From Candidatus Aenigmatarchaeota archaeon (GTDB lineage Archaea; Aenigmatarchaeota; Aenigmatarchaeia; QMZP01), in NCBI GenBank assembly GCA_015520105.1, contig WAQT01000010.1, positions 1 through 57,004 on the forward strand: a stretch of DNA of 57,004 nucleotides, in the 5' to 3' direction. Positions 14,790-22,724 of the stretch are shown piece after piece (position 1 is the stretch's first letter; the number at the start of each line of letters is the position of its first letter). The notes beneath the pieces are model-generated. The model saw only the letters and a list, made by a program, of their open reading frames with translations, ran no database searches and was not told the DNA's origin. Both the position numbers and the translations under genes were made by a program.

Positions 14790-16091
14790 TCAGGGTGTCA
14801 GGCGTTCGGGGTCCCTTGGAAGGAGTATCGCCTCCCTTATGTTTTTCAGGCCGAGCATGCACTCCACGATCCTGTCGAGCCCCAGACCAGTCCCTCCATG
14901 AGGGGGACATCCGTAGCGGAATATCGCGGCATAGTCTTTCATGGAATCCAGGTCTATCCCCTTCTCCTTTGCCTGCCTCTTCAGGACATCGTAGCGGTGC
15001 TCCCTCTGAGCCCCTGTCGCTATCTCCACCCCGTTCCATATGAGGTCGAATGACTCCGTAACCTTTGGGTTTCCATCAGGCCTCATGTGGTAGAATGGCC
15101 TCTTCTCCCAAGGATAGTGATAGACGAACACAAGCTCCTCTCCATATTTTTCTTTAACCATGCTTCCAAGAAGTTTCTCAGCCTCGGGATCCGGGTCCTC
15201 TCCCTCAGGAATCTTCTTCCCCTTCTTGAATAGGAGCGTTCTCGCCTCCTCAAGGGAGAGTCTCGGTATCTTTTTTGGAACGCGAAGCGAGACTCCCATG
15301 GTCTCGAGCTCCCTCCCGCAGTTCTCTTTGACGTGCTTAACTATGTGCCTGATAAGCCTTTCGTTGACATCCATCACGTCGTTCATATCCCTTATGAAAC
15401 CCATCTCGAAATCTATGCCCGTGAACTCCGTGAGGTGCCTCGTGGTGTGGCTTTTCTCTGCCCTGAACACAGGAGCTATCTCATAGACCTTCTCAAACCC
15501 CGCAGCGACCATCATTTGCTTGTATATCTGCGGGCTCTGGGAGAGGAAGGCCTCGCGGTTGAAATAGACTATGGGAAAAAGCTCCGCCCCGGACTCCACG
15601 CCTGCAACTGTTATCTTCGGCGTGTTTATGTTTATGAATTCCTCGCTGTGAAAGAAGTCCACGCATGCCTTGAAGACATGGGAGCGTATCCTGAATATGG
15701 CGGAATGCTTCGGGTTCCTGAGGTCGAGAAAGCGGTTGTCCAGCCTCTTGTCAAGGCCCGATTCTATCTTCCCCTCTATGTCTATCGGAAGCGGGGTGTT
15801 GGACTTGCTCAGGATTTCTATGCTCTCAGGGATTATCTCGATGCCTCCGGGAGCCTGCTTTGCTTCCTTCACTGTTCCTGCAACTGAGATGCAGTCCTCT
15901 CTTGAGAGGGACTCCACTGTCTTTAGGACGCTGTCCGGGACAGAGCCTTTTTTTGCTGTCACCTGGACATGACCTTCCCTGTCCCTCAGGAGGAAAAATT
16001 TCAGGCCTCCGAGGTCTCTGGAATGGCTCACCCATCCCATGACAAGGGCTTTGCTTCCGGGAGTGAGTCTGGAGGTGTATGTTCTTTTCAT
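14790..16091 (-). CDS. aspS: Aspartyl-tRNA synthetase, archaeal type
   Basis: This 433-residue class II synthetase has an N-terminal OB fold that binds the anticodon (GSKALVMGWVSHSRDLGGLKFFLLRDREG in parts). Motif 2 is FRAEKSHTTRHLTEFTGID and motif 3 GLGLDRIVECMLGL. SPQIYKQMMVAAGFEKVYEI is the usual active-site approach. The length fits the archaeal AspS2 class, which is often non-discriminating and also charges tRNA-Asn; sequence alone does not decide that here. It is transcribed away from the OB-fold/PCNA pair. Confidence 0.94.
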   Translation of the reverse strand: MKRTYTSRLTPGSKALVMGWVSHSRDLGGLKFFLLRDREGHVQVTAKKGSVPDSVLKTVESLSREDCISVAGTVKEAKQAPGGIEIIPESIEILSKSNTPLPIDIEGKIESGLDKRLDNRFLDLRNPKHSAIFRIRSHVFKACVDFFHSEEFININTPKITVAGVESGAELFPIVYFNREAFLSQSPQIYKQMMVAAGFEKVYEIAPVFRAEKSHTTRHLTEFTGIDFEMGFIRDMNDVMDVNERLIRHIVKHVKENCGRELETMGVSLRVPKKIPRLSLEEARTLLFKKGKKIPEGEDPDPEAEKLLGSMVKEKYGEELVFVYHYPWEKRPFYHMRPDGNPKVTESFDLIWNGVEIATGAQREHRYDVLKRQAKEKGIDLDSMKDYAAIFRYGCPPHGGTGLGLDRIVECMLGLKNIREAILLPRDPERLTP

Positions 16092-16187
16092 GCTAAATGA
16101 ATTGCGCTGTTGTTTTTAAAAATGGAACCGGCTGGCCGGCGGTTCCATGAATTCAACATTTATTAAGCCTGCATCCAATACTGCGGC

Positions 16188-16502
16188 ATGGAGAACCAGA
16201 ACATGAGGAGGATGCCCTCAGTGGAAAAGGCGATAGCGGAGATAAGGCCTGACGACATCAGAGTGGCTGTGACAGGGACCGTGATAGATTTTCAGGAGGG
16301 CTTTATGGTTCTGGACGACGGGACAGGTCAGGCAAGCATATCCGTGGAGGATTCGAAAGGTGTGGAAAGGGGGAAGCTTGTCAGGGTTCTGGGAAGGGTT
16401 ATCCCGACAGAGGGAGGGTTCGAGATACAGGCCGAGGTTGTGCAGGACATGTCCGGACTCGATACGGAGCTTTTAAAAAGAGTGAAGTCAATAATTGTTT
16501 GA
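16188..16502 (+). CDS. OB-fold nucleic-acid-binding protein
   Basis: This 104-residue protein has a single OB fold: VAVTGTVIDFQEGFMVLDDGTGQASISVEDSKGVERGKLVRVLGRVIPTEGGFEIQAEVVQDM (in parts). Small proteins of this kind occur as RPA14/Rpa3-like or Stn1-like subunits of single-stranded DNA-binding complexes. It stops 16 bp before the start of PCNA, so the two are probably co-transcribed, which favours a replication or repair role. No zinc ribbon or second domain is present. Confidence 0.7.
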   Translation: MENQNMRRMPSVEKAIAEIRPDDIRVAVTGTVIDFQEGFMVLDDGTGQASISVEDSKGVERGKLVRVLGRVIPTEGGFEIQAEVVQDMSGLDTELLKRVKSIIV

Positions 16503-16507
16503 TGTCT

Positions 16508-16515
16508 GGAGGTGG
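16508..16515 (+). promoter_or_regulatory. Shine-Dalgarno site of PCNA
   Basis: TGGAGGTG lies 3-10 bp before the ATG at 16519. It decides that start over an in-frame TTG at 16495 that would add eight residues not seen in PCNA. Confidence 0.6.
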
Positions 16516-16518
16516 GTT

Positions 16519-17268
16519 ATGTTCAAGCTTGTGTTGTCGGATGTTGACCTTCTAAGGAACACGATACCGATAATAGCCGAGATAATAGACGAGGGCGTGT
16601 TCCGCGTGGACCAGAACGGGATAAGCCTCGTGTCGCCGGACAGGGCGATGGTCGCTGTGATAGACATGAAGATACTTTCCACAGCGTTTGACGAGTACAA
16701 ATGCGAAGGCGAGGAGCTTCTCGGAGTGAACATGGCCGGTCTTGCTGCTGTGATGAAAAGGGTGAAGCCGAACGACAAACTCATTCTCGAGAAGGAGACA
16801 GGAGACAACAAGTTCACAATAACCATAAAAGGGGACGGAACGAGGAGGTTCGTGATTCCGCTCATTGATGTCAAGACGGAGAAGCCTCCGATAGACAAGC
16901 TCGCTTTCACCGGCAGGGTGGAGCTTGAATCAAGGCTCGTGGAGGATGGCATAGCTGACGCTGATGTCATAAGCGATGCGGTTATTCTGGAAGCAAACGG
17001 TCAGAGCTTCGCGATAAAGGCGAAGGGAGACGTTTCCTTCGCGAGCATGGAGTTGAAAAAGTCTGACAAGGGCCTTCTCGACCTCAAGGCCGAGGGAAAC
17101 ATAAGGGCTCAGTATCCCCTGGAGTACCTCAAGAAGATGATAAAGGCAGCAAAGCTGTCCGAGCAGATGGTGATAGAGTTCGGGACAGACTATCCTGTCA
17201 GGATAGGATTCAGGAGCATAGACAAGATGGAACTCAACTTCGTTCTGGCTCCGAGGGTGGAGACCTGA
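16519..17268 (+). CDS. pcn: DNA polymerase sliding clamp PCNA
   Basis: This 249-residue protein has the normal length for a homotrimeric archaeal clamp. It begins MFKLVLSDVDLLRNTIPIIAEI and contains GISLVSPDRAMVAVIDM, the interdomain connector region, and the C-terminal LNFVLAPRVET. The segment DYPVRIGF precedes the last strands. It tethers polymerase, ligase and nucleases through PIP boxes. The upstream Shine-Dalgarno site fixes the start. The final 35 bp overlap the end of the opposing membrane-AdoMetDC gene. Confidence 0.95.
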   Translation: MFKLVLSDVDLLRNTIPIIAEIIDEGVFRVDQNGISLVSPDRAMVAVIDMKILSTAFDEYKCEGEELLGVNMAGLAAVMKRVKPNDKLILEKETGDNKFTITIKGDGTRRFVIPLIDVKTEKPPIDKLAFTGRVELESRLVEDGIADADVISDAVILEANGQSFAIKAKGDVSFASMELKKSDKGLLDLKAEGNIRAQYPLEYLKKMIKAAKLSEQMVIEFGTDYPVRIGFRSIDKMELNFVLAPRVET

Positions 17269-18253
17269 GAAACAGCGCTTCCTTGGAATTGACCAATCTC
17301 CTTTCCTCCATTACGATTTTTTTTGCAAGTTTCGTGTCCTTGGGGTATTCCTTTCCCCTGTCCAGAATCTTATAATCGAAGTCATCGGAACCGAATATCT
17401 TCCTGAGATAATTCAGGATTGCATCGCTATCGATTCTCTTGCACGACATCACGTCTACCTTGACCAGCCGTCTCTCCGGGTAGGTGTGGATGCTTATGTG
17501 CGACTCTGCTATCAGTATGAAGCCGCTTATTCCGGAATCCTTTTTCCCTCTCTTCCCTTTGTATTCGACTATGACGGGCCTGCTTATTGCTCTCATCCCG
17601 AGCATCTCGACAAGCATGTTGAGTATCTCTCTTACGAATTTTCCGCTGCCCAGCTTCCTTGAGGAGCATTTGTAGAAATTCAGCACGATATGGTCTCCGT
17701 ATCCGGATTCGAAACCCGGCAGGACTCTGAACATGAGGTTGTCTGTGACTTGGTAGGAGAGGTCAAAAAGGAGCAGTGAGAAGAAATATATCGGATTTTG
17801 GGTGTAGAGCGATATCGTTAATGCCGCAATCTCGAGCATTATTCTGTGGTGGACTATTCTGTTGAATGGCGTTGGGATATTCAGTTCTCCCCTGTCGCTT
17901 TTCTCATTAAGAAACTCATCAAGCCATGCAAACAAGGCAAACGCTGCAAGAATTGGTATGCTTATGTCCTTGAGACCAAAGAGGAGAATCATGAAGAACA
18001 TTCCTGCAAGCGCGAGCTGATGCGCCCTGTGGTCTATCCTTCCGAAAAGGAGGTTTCCTATCACTATGGAGGACACCAGAGTTGCCAGGGCAGTGTCGAG
18101 TGAAATGAGGTATCCGGTGACAATTCCGTAAGCGAGCCCTGTCGCGTATTTCAGGTTCGGGTTGGAAAGGAACCTCTCATCAACCAGGTTGTCAGTGAGT
18201 TTTGTCAAGAACCCGGAGACAATCACAAGAACGTAACCAAAAACCGGCAGCAT
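17234..18253 (-). CDS. S-adenosylmethionine decarboxylase-like pyruvoyl enzyme fused to an N-terminal membrane domain
   Basis: This 339-residue protein is a fusion. Residues 1-175 form about five to six hydrophobic segments (VFGYVLVIVSGFL, ATGLAYGIVTGYLI, LATLVSSIVIGNLLFG, LALAGMFFMILLFG, ILAAFALFAWL, IMLEIAALTISL). Residues 186-339 are SpeD-like: GDHIVLNFYKCS, then AESHISIHTYPE, then VKVDVMSC. The predicted self-cleavage is between Glu250 and Ser251. His256 and Cys271 lie 5 and 20 residues after that Ser, the same spacing as Ser63/His68/Cys83 of the Thermotoga enzyme. The ATG follows the deoxyhypusine synthase TGA directly. It may make decarboxylated SAM for spermidine. Some SpeD relatives decarboxylate arginine or ornithine, so the substrate is open. 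Confidence 0.85.
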   Translation of the reverse strand: MLPVFGYVLVIVSGFLTKLTDNLVDERFLSNPNLKYATGLAYGIVTGYLISLDTALATLVSSIVIGNLLFGRIDHRAHQLALAGMFFMILLFGLKDISIPILAAFALFAWLDEFLNEKSDRGELNIPTPFNRIVHHRIMLEIAALTISLYTQNPIYFFSLLLFDLSYQVTDNLMFRVLPGFESGYGDHIVLNFYKCSSRKLGSGKFVREILNMLVEMLGMRAISRPVIVEYKGKRGKKDSGISGFILIAESHISIHTYPERRLVKVDVMSCKRIDSDAILNYLRKIFGSDDFDYKILDRGKEYPKDTKLAKKIVMEERRLVNSKEALFLRSPPSEPERS

Positions 18254-19162
18254 TCACAACCAGCCCCCTTCCTTCAGGGAAAGAACGATCAGAGGAAAGA
18301 GAATCGTGGCATCCCCCACCACTGTGACGTGTTTTCCGGATTCGCTTATCTTTCCCCAGCTCTTTGCCTCCCTTGTCTGGGCACCGCTCAGCGAACCGTC
18401 ATACTCCGAGGCGGTGGTGACGTAGACCGCGTAATCAAGCCCGTCCCTCACGATATTTGCGCCTATCACATGGTGCTTCGATATTCCCCCACCGAGTATT
18501 ATTCCGCCTGTCTTCTCGGAGTTAAGCACGATGTCCGCTAGGTCCTTCATGTCCGCTGTCACGTCAACAGAGAAGTCCGGATGCTCCTGCTTGAAGAAGT
18601 ACATCTGCAGACCTATTGCCCCGTCTGTTATTCCCGGACAGAAGACCGGTATACGGTTCCTGTGGCACCAGTAAAGGAAGGAACTCCCGTTGAGCTTTGA
18701 GCCGAAAAGGTCGCACAGCTCCCTCGGGCTTGTCGCTCTCTTCCTTCTGTAACTCTCCCTGAGAAATTCCATGACCTTGCCCTCGAGCAGAGCGTAGCGC
18801 TCGTTTGGTATGAGTATGTTTCCCAGCCGGTTTATGCCTTTCCTGTGGAGTTCGGCATCGTCCATGCTGAAGGACCCGAGACTGTACGGCTCGAAGCTCT
18901 TTATTATGTCATGGTCTATGCTCCCGGCTGTCGTCACAACTACATCAACGAACTTCCTCCTGCAGATCTCGGTTATCAGTCCTCTCAGACCGCTCGCCAC
19001 CATGTTCGCAGTGAAAGCGAAGAACACGGTCGCTCTCTCCTCCTTCATTCTCTTAATAAGTTTCGTGGCGTCTCCGAGATGGGTTGCCTGGAATCCTGTC
19101 TCCCGGAGAGCGTCTGCAAGGTTGTCGAGCGATTCCAGGGACAGGTCTTTGATCTCCTTCAT
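18254..19162 (-). CDS. dys: Deoxyhypusine synthase
   Basis: This 302-residue enzyme transfers the aminobutyl group of spermidine to a lysine of aIF5A. The NAD site segments FAFTANMVASGLRG and TTAGSIDHD and the catalytic Lys229 in GGGISKHH are all present, as is TTASEYDGSLSGA. I chose the ATG at 19162 because it overlaps the agmatinase stop as ATGA and gives a family-like N terminus; an upstream Met at 19246 would lie inside agmatinase. Its neighbours are agmatinase and an AdoMetDC-like enzyme, so the operon can be read as polyamine synthesis feeding hypusination. Confidence 0.95.
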   Translation of the reverse strand: MKEIKDLSLESLDNLADALRETGFQATHLGDATKLIKRMKEERATVFFAFTANMVASGLRGLITEICRRKFVDVVVTTAGSIDHDIIKSFEPYSLGSFSMDDAELHRKGINRLGNILIPNERYALLEGKVMEFLRESYRRKRATSPRELCDLFGSKLNGSSFLYWCHRNRIPVFCPGITDGAIGLQMYFFKQEHPDFSVDVTADMKDLADIVLNSEKTGGIILGGGISKHHVIGANIVRDGLDYAVYVTTASEYDGSLSGAQTREAKSWGKISESGKHVTVVGDATILFPLIVLSLKEGGWL

Positions 19163-19977
19163 TCTTTCACCATCAAAGAGAGAATCTTCCTGAACACCCA
19201 TGCGCCGAGGTTTGCGGTCCGGGTGTTCACGCTCTGGGAAGCGCACTCCACTATATCGAAGCCGATAAGTCTTTTCATGGGTATGGCGTTCAGATGATTC
19301 AGGAACTCCCTGGGGGAGAGACCTCCCGGCTCGGGCGTTCCGACCTCAGGAGCGTGGGAGGGGTCGAAGACGTCAAGGTCCACAGTGATGTAGAGAGGAT
19401 TATCGGTTTCGTGAATGTTTTCTTTCACTCCCAAGCTCTTGAGAAAGCCTTCCTCCTCAGGATGCCAGGAGCGGCAGCCGATCTGGACAAGCTCGATGCC
19501 GGGCCTCTTTGCGGCATGGTGGGCCCATGTTATGTGCGAGAACCTCTCTCCCATCCAGTCCGGCATTAGGTCCCTGTGCGCGTCGAAGTGGATAACCGTT
19601 ATTTTTTTATGGAACTCCCCCAGGGTTTCGAGGACAGCGAGGGTTATGAGATGTTCTCCTCCGAGAAAGGCCTTGACGGATTCCGGTCCGGCTTCCTGAA
19701 GACTCCTTACGGTGTCCTTTATCGCTTCGGACGTGAGCTTCCAGCTTCCGGGAACGGTCTCCACGTCCCCGGCATCGAAGAACCTGAGCTTCTTGAAGAT
19801 GTTGGTTTCGCTCTCCGGGTCATAACCAGGAATGCTCCTTATCGCCTCCCTCAGGAAAAGCGGACCGAACCTCACGGGAAACCCTGTCTCCGTGGAGTCG
19901 AAGGGTATGCCTAAGAGAGAGACGTCGCATTTCTGCGGTTCGTGCTCGTAGGAGAAGGTTCTTCTTGCGTAAAGCAT
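19159..19977 (-). CDS. speB: Agmatinase-like ureohydrolase
   Basis: This 272-residue member of the arginase/agmatinase family carries the manganese-site motifs GGEH, VIHFDAHRDL and ITVDLDVFDPS. It would convert agmatine to putrescine and urea, supplying the diamine for spermidine. The length is slightly under the usual 290-300 residues. It begins 16 bp after the histone gene and its stop overlaps the deoxyhypusine synthase start. Formiminoglutamase or guanidinobutyrase activity is possible in this family, but the neighbours favour agmatinase. Confidence 0.9.
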   Translation of the reverse strand: MLYARRTFSYEHEPQKCDVSLLGIPFDSTETGFPVRFGPLFLREAIRSIPGYDPESETNIFKKLRFFDAGDVETVPGSWKLTSEAIKDTVRSLQEAGPESVKAFLGGEHLITLAVLETLGEFHKKITVIHFDAHRDLMPDWMGERFSHITWAHHAAKRPGIELVQIGCRSWHPEEEGFLKSLGVKENIHETDNPLYITVDLDVFDPSHAPEVGTPEPGGLSPREFLNHLNAIPMKRLIGFDIVECASQSVNTRTANLGAWVFRKILSLMVKE

Positions 19978-19993
19978 GGTAACGCCTGCCGGT

Positions 19994-20215
19994 TTAGATT
20001 GGCTCGGTTTTCTTTGTGACGAACTCTATGTCCCGAACCATCACTGTTCTCCTTCCGGCGTGCCTTGACAGCTCAACAGCCTCCCTTGCCTTCTCCCTGG
20101 CGGATTCAAGAACGAGCATCCTCAACGCCTTGGAAGCAGGCTTCGATATTCTCATTCCGGAAGCCTCTCTTGCAATCCTTTCGATGGGCTTCGAAGGGAA
20201 TTCCTTGGTCTTCAT
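19994..20215 (-). CDS. Archaeal histone
   Basis: This 73-residue protein is a single histone fold: PIERIAREASGMRISKPASKALRMLVLESAREKAREAVELSRHAGRRTVMVRDIEFVTKK (in parts). Paired basic residues on the loops (RRTVMVRDI) would contact DNA, and the order helix-loop-long helix-loop-helix is clear. It would wrap DNA as dimers or longer polymers. The ATG overlaps the L18 stop (ATGA), which places a chromatin gene inside a ribosomal-protein operon. The N terminus has a few extra polar residues compared with HMfB. Confidence 0.92.
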   Translation of the reverse strand: MKTKEFPSKPIERIAREASGMRISKPASKALRMLVLESAREKAREAVELSRHAGRRTVMVRDIEFVTKKTEPI

Positions 20216-20772
20216 GCCTCTTCACCCTTTTTCTTTGCTTTCTTGGGGTTTCCCTGCTCTCCGAGAATCTTCCCCTTTACCTCCTCGAAGTGCTTGGGGA
20301 GGTCTGAATATTTCTTGAGATAGGATGCTATGTGCTCTCCCTTTATCCTCTCCTCTGAAGGAAGAACATCCTCTGAGTGCGGAACCTCAAGGCCGGCGTC
20401 CAGCGCTCCCTTAAGGCAGGCGTATATCCTTGAGTTCGGGGTTGGAGAGACGATTCCTGCATCCAGAACCGCCTCTTTTATTCTCCTTTCCCTCGCAAGC
20501 TTTCCGCAGAGCAGGCCTATCAGGTAGGATGATGGTATGTTTCCTGTCCCTGCGCTCCATCCCATCTTTCTGAGGTGCGCGGAGTTCGCAGAAACGATAA
20601 CCCTGTCGCCGGAGGGAGAGTGCTGAGCTATCTGGCATTCCATGTTGTTGTTGCTTCTTCTTATAACGAGCCTGGGCTTTCCTGATTTCAGGAGGGAAAG
20701 CCTCTTCCTGTAGTCCGTTCTCTGCTCCCTTCTCCTTCTGTGCGGGACGACATAAATCTTTCCGCTCTTCAT
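20212..20772 (-). CDS. rpl18: Ribosomal protein uL18 (L18)
   Basis: This 186-residue protein matches archaeal L18, which binds 5S rRNA: YVVPHRRRREQRTDYRKRLSLLKSGKPRLVIRRSNNNMECQIAQ in parts, then SAHLRKMGW, GLLCGKLA and the archaeal C-terminal extension with GAVLDAG-like and SEERIKGEHIASYLKKY segments. A GTG at 20781 also begins the frame, but the ATG at 20772 is preferred. The tail is rich in Lys and Glu. The order S2-L19e-L18-histone differs from the classical spc operon, so the ribosomal operons of this organism have been rearranged. Confidence 0.93.
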   Translation of the reverse strand: MKSGKIYVVPHRRRREQRTDYRKRLSLLKSGKPRLVIRRSNNNMECQIAQHSPSGDRVIVSANSAHLRKMGWSAGTGNIPSSYLIGLLCGKLARERRIKEAVLDAGIVSPTPNSRIYACLKGALDAGLEVPHSEDVLPSEERIKGEHIASYLKKYSDLPKHFEEVKGKILGEQGNPKKAKKKGEEA

Positions 20773-20777
20773 GATAA

Positions 20778-21317
20778 TCACCTGGCGGGTTTACTCTCCT
20801 TTGATTTTTTTGGCTTCTTTGGTTTTGCGGCGGTCTTGGGCTTTGCCTGTTTTTCGGTTTTTGCCTCCTTCTTGCTCTTCCTGAGCATGTCATGCTCTTT
20901 CATGTAGGTGAGCATGTGCTTCTTGCTCCTGAAGAAGCCTCCTCCAGCCCTTGCATAGAGTTTCTTGTAGTCCTCCTTTGTGATTTGCTGGGAGTCCTTC
21001 ATTTCCTTTAGAAGCCTCCTCAGGGGCCTTATGGTCTCTATCCAGCCGGTTTTGGAATCCTTTCTCGCCCCCCTCGTTCCCTTCTTGCTTCCGGGGCCCT
21101 TTCTCCTTCCCTTCTTCTTCTGCTCCGCTATCTTCTTTGATCTGAACTTCGATGTTCCCTTCTTCTGCTTCTTGTATATCACGCCCTTCTTTATCAGGAG
21201 TTTTATGTCGTTTCTTGTGAGGGCTTCCTCTGCATCCTTCTCCTGCCTTATCCTGACGCGGGACAGACCTGCCTTAAGAAGCCTTGCTGCCAGCCTTTTT
21301 TGCGACCTGAGATTCAT
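20778..21317 (-). CDS. rpl19e: Ribosomal protein eL19 (L19e)
   Basis: This 179-residue protein is the archaeal/eukaryotic L19e. It starts NLRSQKRLAARLLKAG and contains DIKLLIKKGVIYKKQKKGTSK, a very basic RKGPGSKKGTRGAR stretch, WIETIRPLRRLLKEMK and the helix YKKLYARAGGGFFRSKKHML. The C terminus is an alanine-lysine-proline-rich tail. The start lies inside the S2 coding region with a 44-bp overlap. This is unusual but supported by the N-terminal match to the family. Confidence 0.93.
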   Translation of the reverse strand: MNLRSQKRLAARLLKAGLSRVRIRQEKDAEEALTRNDIKLLIKKGVIYKKQKKGTSKFRSKKIAEQKKKGRRKGPGSKKGTRGARKDSKTGWIETIRPLRRLLKEMKDSQQITKEDYKKLYARAGGGFFRSKKHMLTYMKEHDMLRKSKKEAKTEKQAKPKTAAKPKKPKKSKESKPAR

Positions 21318-21903
21318 TCTTTGCCTCCTCTCCTCCGAAATCCGTTACCCTGAGTTTGAAATCGGAGTCCTTCTTTATCTTCTTCCTTCTTTTCAGGATC
21401 TCCTTCGCGAGAATCCAGAACACAAGAGCGAGCGACTTCCTTCCGTTGTTGTTAGCCGGTATCACGAAGTCCACGTTCTTAGCTATGTTGAAGGTGTCGC
21501 ACACCGCAACTATGGGAATCCTCTTCTTTCTGGTTTCCTTTATCACCTGCTCGTCAACGAGGGGGTCTACCACTATCACAACATCGGGTTCGTAGAAGCC
21601 GCTGTAAGAGGGGTTTGTGAGCGTTCCTGGAACAAACCTTCCTGGAATCGCCTTCGCTCCAACCGCTGCCGCAAACGCCCTTATCGCCTTGTGGCCGCTC
21701 TCCTTTCTCGAGACCACGAGCATCTTGCTGAACCGGGAGAGAAAATCGGCTGCTATTGAGAGGCGGGAATCAACCTTCTGTAGGTTGAACACCGCAAGGC
21801 CGTCGTCCCTCACCTTGTACACGAACTGCTTCATATAGGGCGTGCAGGACTTCATTCCTATGTGCACTCCGGCGCTGAGGTAGTCGTTCTTTTCCACAAG
21901 CAT
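21274..21903 (-). CDS. rps2: Ribosomal protein uS2 (S2)
   Basis: This 209-residue protein is archaeal S2: YLSAGVHIGMKSCTPYMKQFVYKVRDDGLAVFNLQK in parts, RFVPGTLTNPSYSGFYEPDVVIVVDP, IPIVAVCDTFN and VDFVIPANNNGRKSLALVFWILAKEI. It sits on the small subunit between head and body. It is first in the operon, and a TATA-like TTTTTAAATATC on the minus strand lies 40-50 bp upstream of the ATG. The C-terminal tail, which overlaps L19e, is poorly conserved, which would allow the overlap. Confidence 0.95.
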   Translation of the reverse strand: MLVEKNDYLSAGVHIGMKSCTPYMKQFVYKVRDDGLAVFNLQKVDSRLSIAADFLSRFSKMLVVSRKESGHKAIRAFAAAVGAKAIPGRFVPGTLTNPSYSGFYEPDVVIVVDPLVDEQVIKETRKKRIPIVAVCDTFNIAKNVDFVIPANNNGRKSLALVFWILAKEILKRRKKIKKDSDFKLRVTDFGGEEAKNESQVAKKAGSKAS

Positions 21904-22005
21904 GCTATCACATGATATAATCCTTATCTGTGGCAGATGATATTTAAAAACGTTGCATGTTTTCTTTATCAGCAGGTTTTTAAAGTTTTGAATTTATTTA
22001 GAAGC

Positions 22006-22503
22006 ATGGCGGACCGGCATGGAGAAAGGGATGAATTGCCCGGGATTTTGAAGGAGATTTTCGGTAATATAAGAACCCGTTTTGGCCCTGATTTGGAAAG
22101 CGTTCTGGAGGATTTCTACAGGAACAACAATCTTCCGGAGCCTGAGAGAGTTGCAAAAACATCAAGAGGAATTATTGCAACAGGAGAGGATTATCTTTTT
22201 GTTCTTGATTCAGAGCTTCTGGATGACGGGAGTGAACTGCGGCCCTTTCTGGGCGGAGACGGGAGCATGATGTATTCCAGAATGATGAAAAGGTATGTCC
22301 TCAAGGGAGAGATAAAGGGGAAAGAAGTCAGGCTGGTTGCGGATATCATTGAGAAGCATACATACTCAAGAAAGGAAAGGGAAGGATTCTGTAATTGCTG
22401 TTCTCCCTATTATGCAAAAGAAGGCGGGACTGATAGGGAGATTTCAAGGAAAGACGATTATCCTCTCTGGTTCATGACAGAAGCAGGGAAGGGGCAATCA
22501 TAA
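22006..22503 (+). CDS. Uncharacterised 165-residue protein
   Basis: I do not recognise this protein. From the ATG at 22006 it is soluble, with a probable helical N-terminal part (DELPGILKEIFGNIRTRFGPDLESVLEDFYRNN), a central beta-like region (RGIIATGEDYLFVLDSELLDDG) and a FCNCCSPYY cysteine cluster near residue 130 that might bind metal. TTTTTAAAG at 21976-21984 sits 22-30 bp before the start, which supports a leaderless transcript. The upstream in-frame Met at 21937 would lie over this promoter. About 220 bp of sequence with no recognisable feature follows. Confidence 0.6.
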   Translation: MADRHGERDELPGILKEIFGNIRTRFGPDLESVLEDFYRNNNLPEPERVAKTSRGIIATGEDYLFVLDSELLDDGSELRPFLGGDGSMMYSRMMKRYVLKGEIKGKEVRLVADIIEKHTYSRKEREGFCNCCSPYYAKEGGTDREISRKDDYPLWFMTEAGKGQS

Positions 22504-22724
22504 GGAAGGAGTGCCATCTCACCTTGATATGAAGGGTATGCAACTACTCTTCTTTGGATATCGACCGCAACAATTCGAAACAATTCAGGCAGATGTGAAC
22601 AACACTGTTAAGATAAGTTGCCCAATTAATGCAAAATGATACGGAAAGAAATCTGTGGTTTCCAGCAGCATTCTATTAATTCCGGTTCAAAATCAGCATC
22701 GGAAGTGAATTATCAGGCACGCCT

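Noticed and set aside
22504..22724. Hidden gene or repeat in the gap after the 22-kb orphan
   Set aside because: There is no ORF with coding character and no block shared with the repeat family beyond short strings such as ATACGGAAAG.
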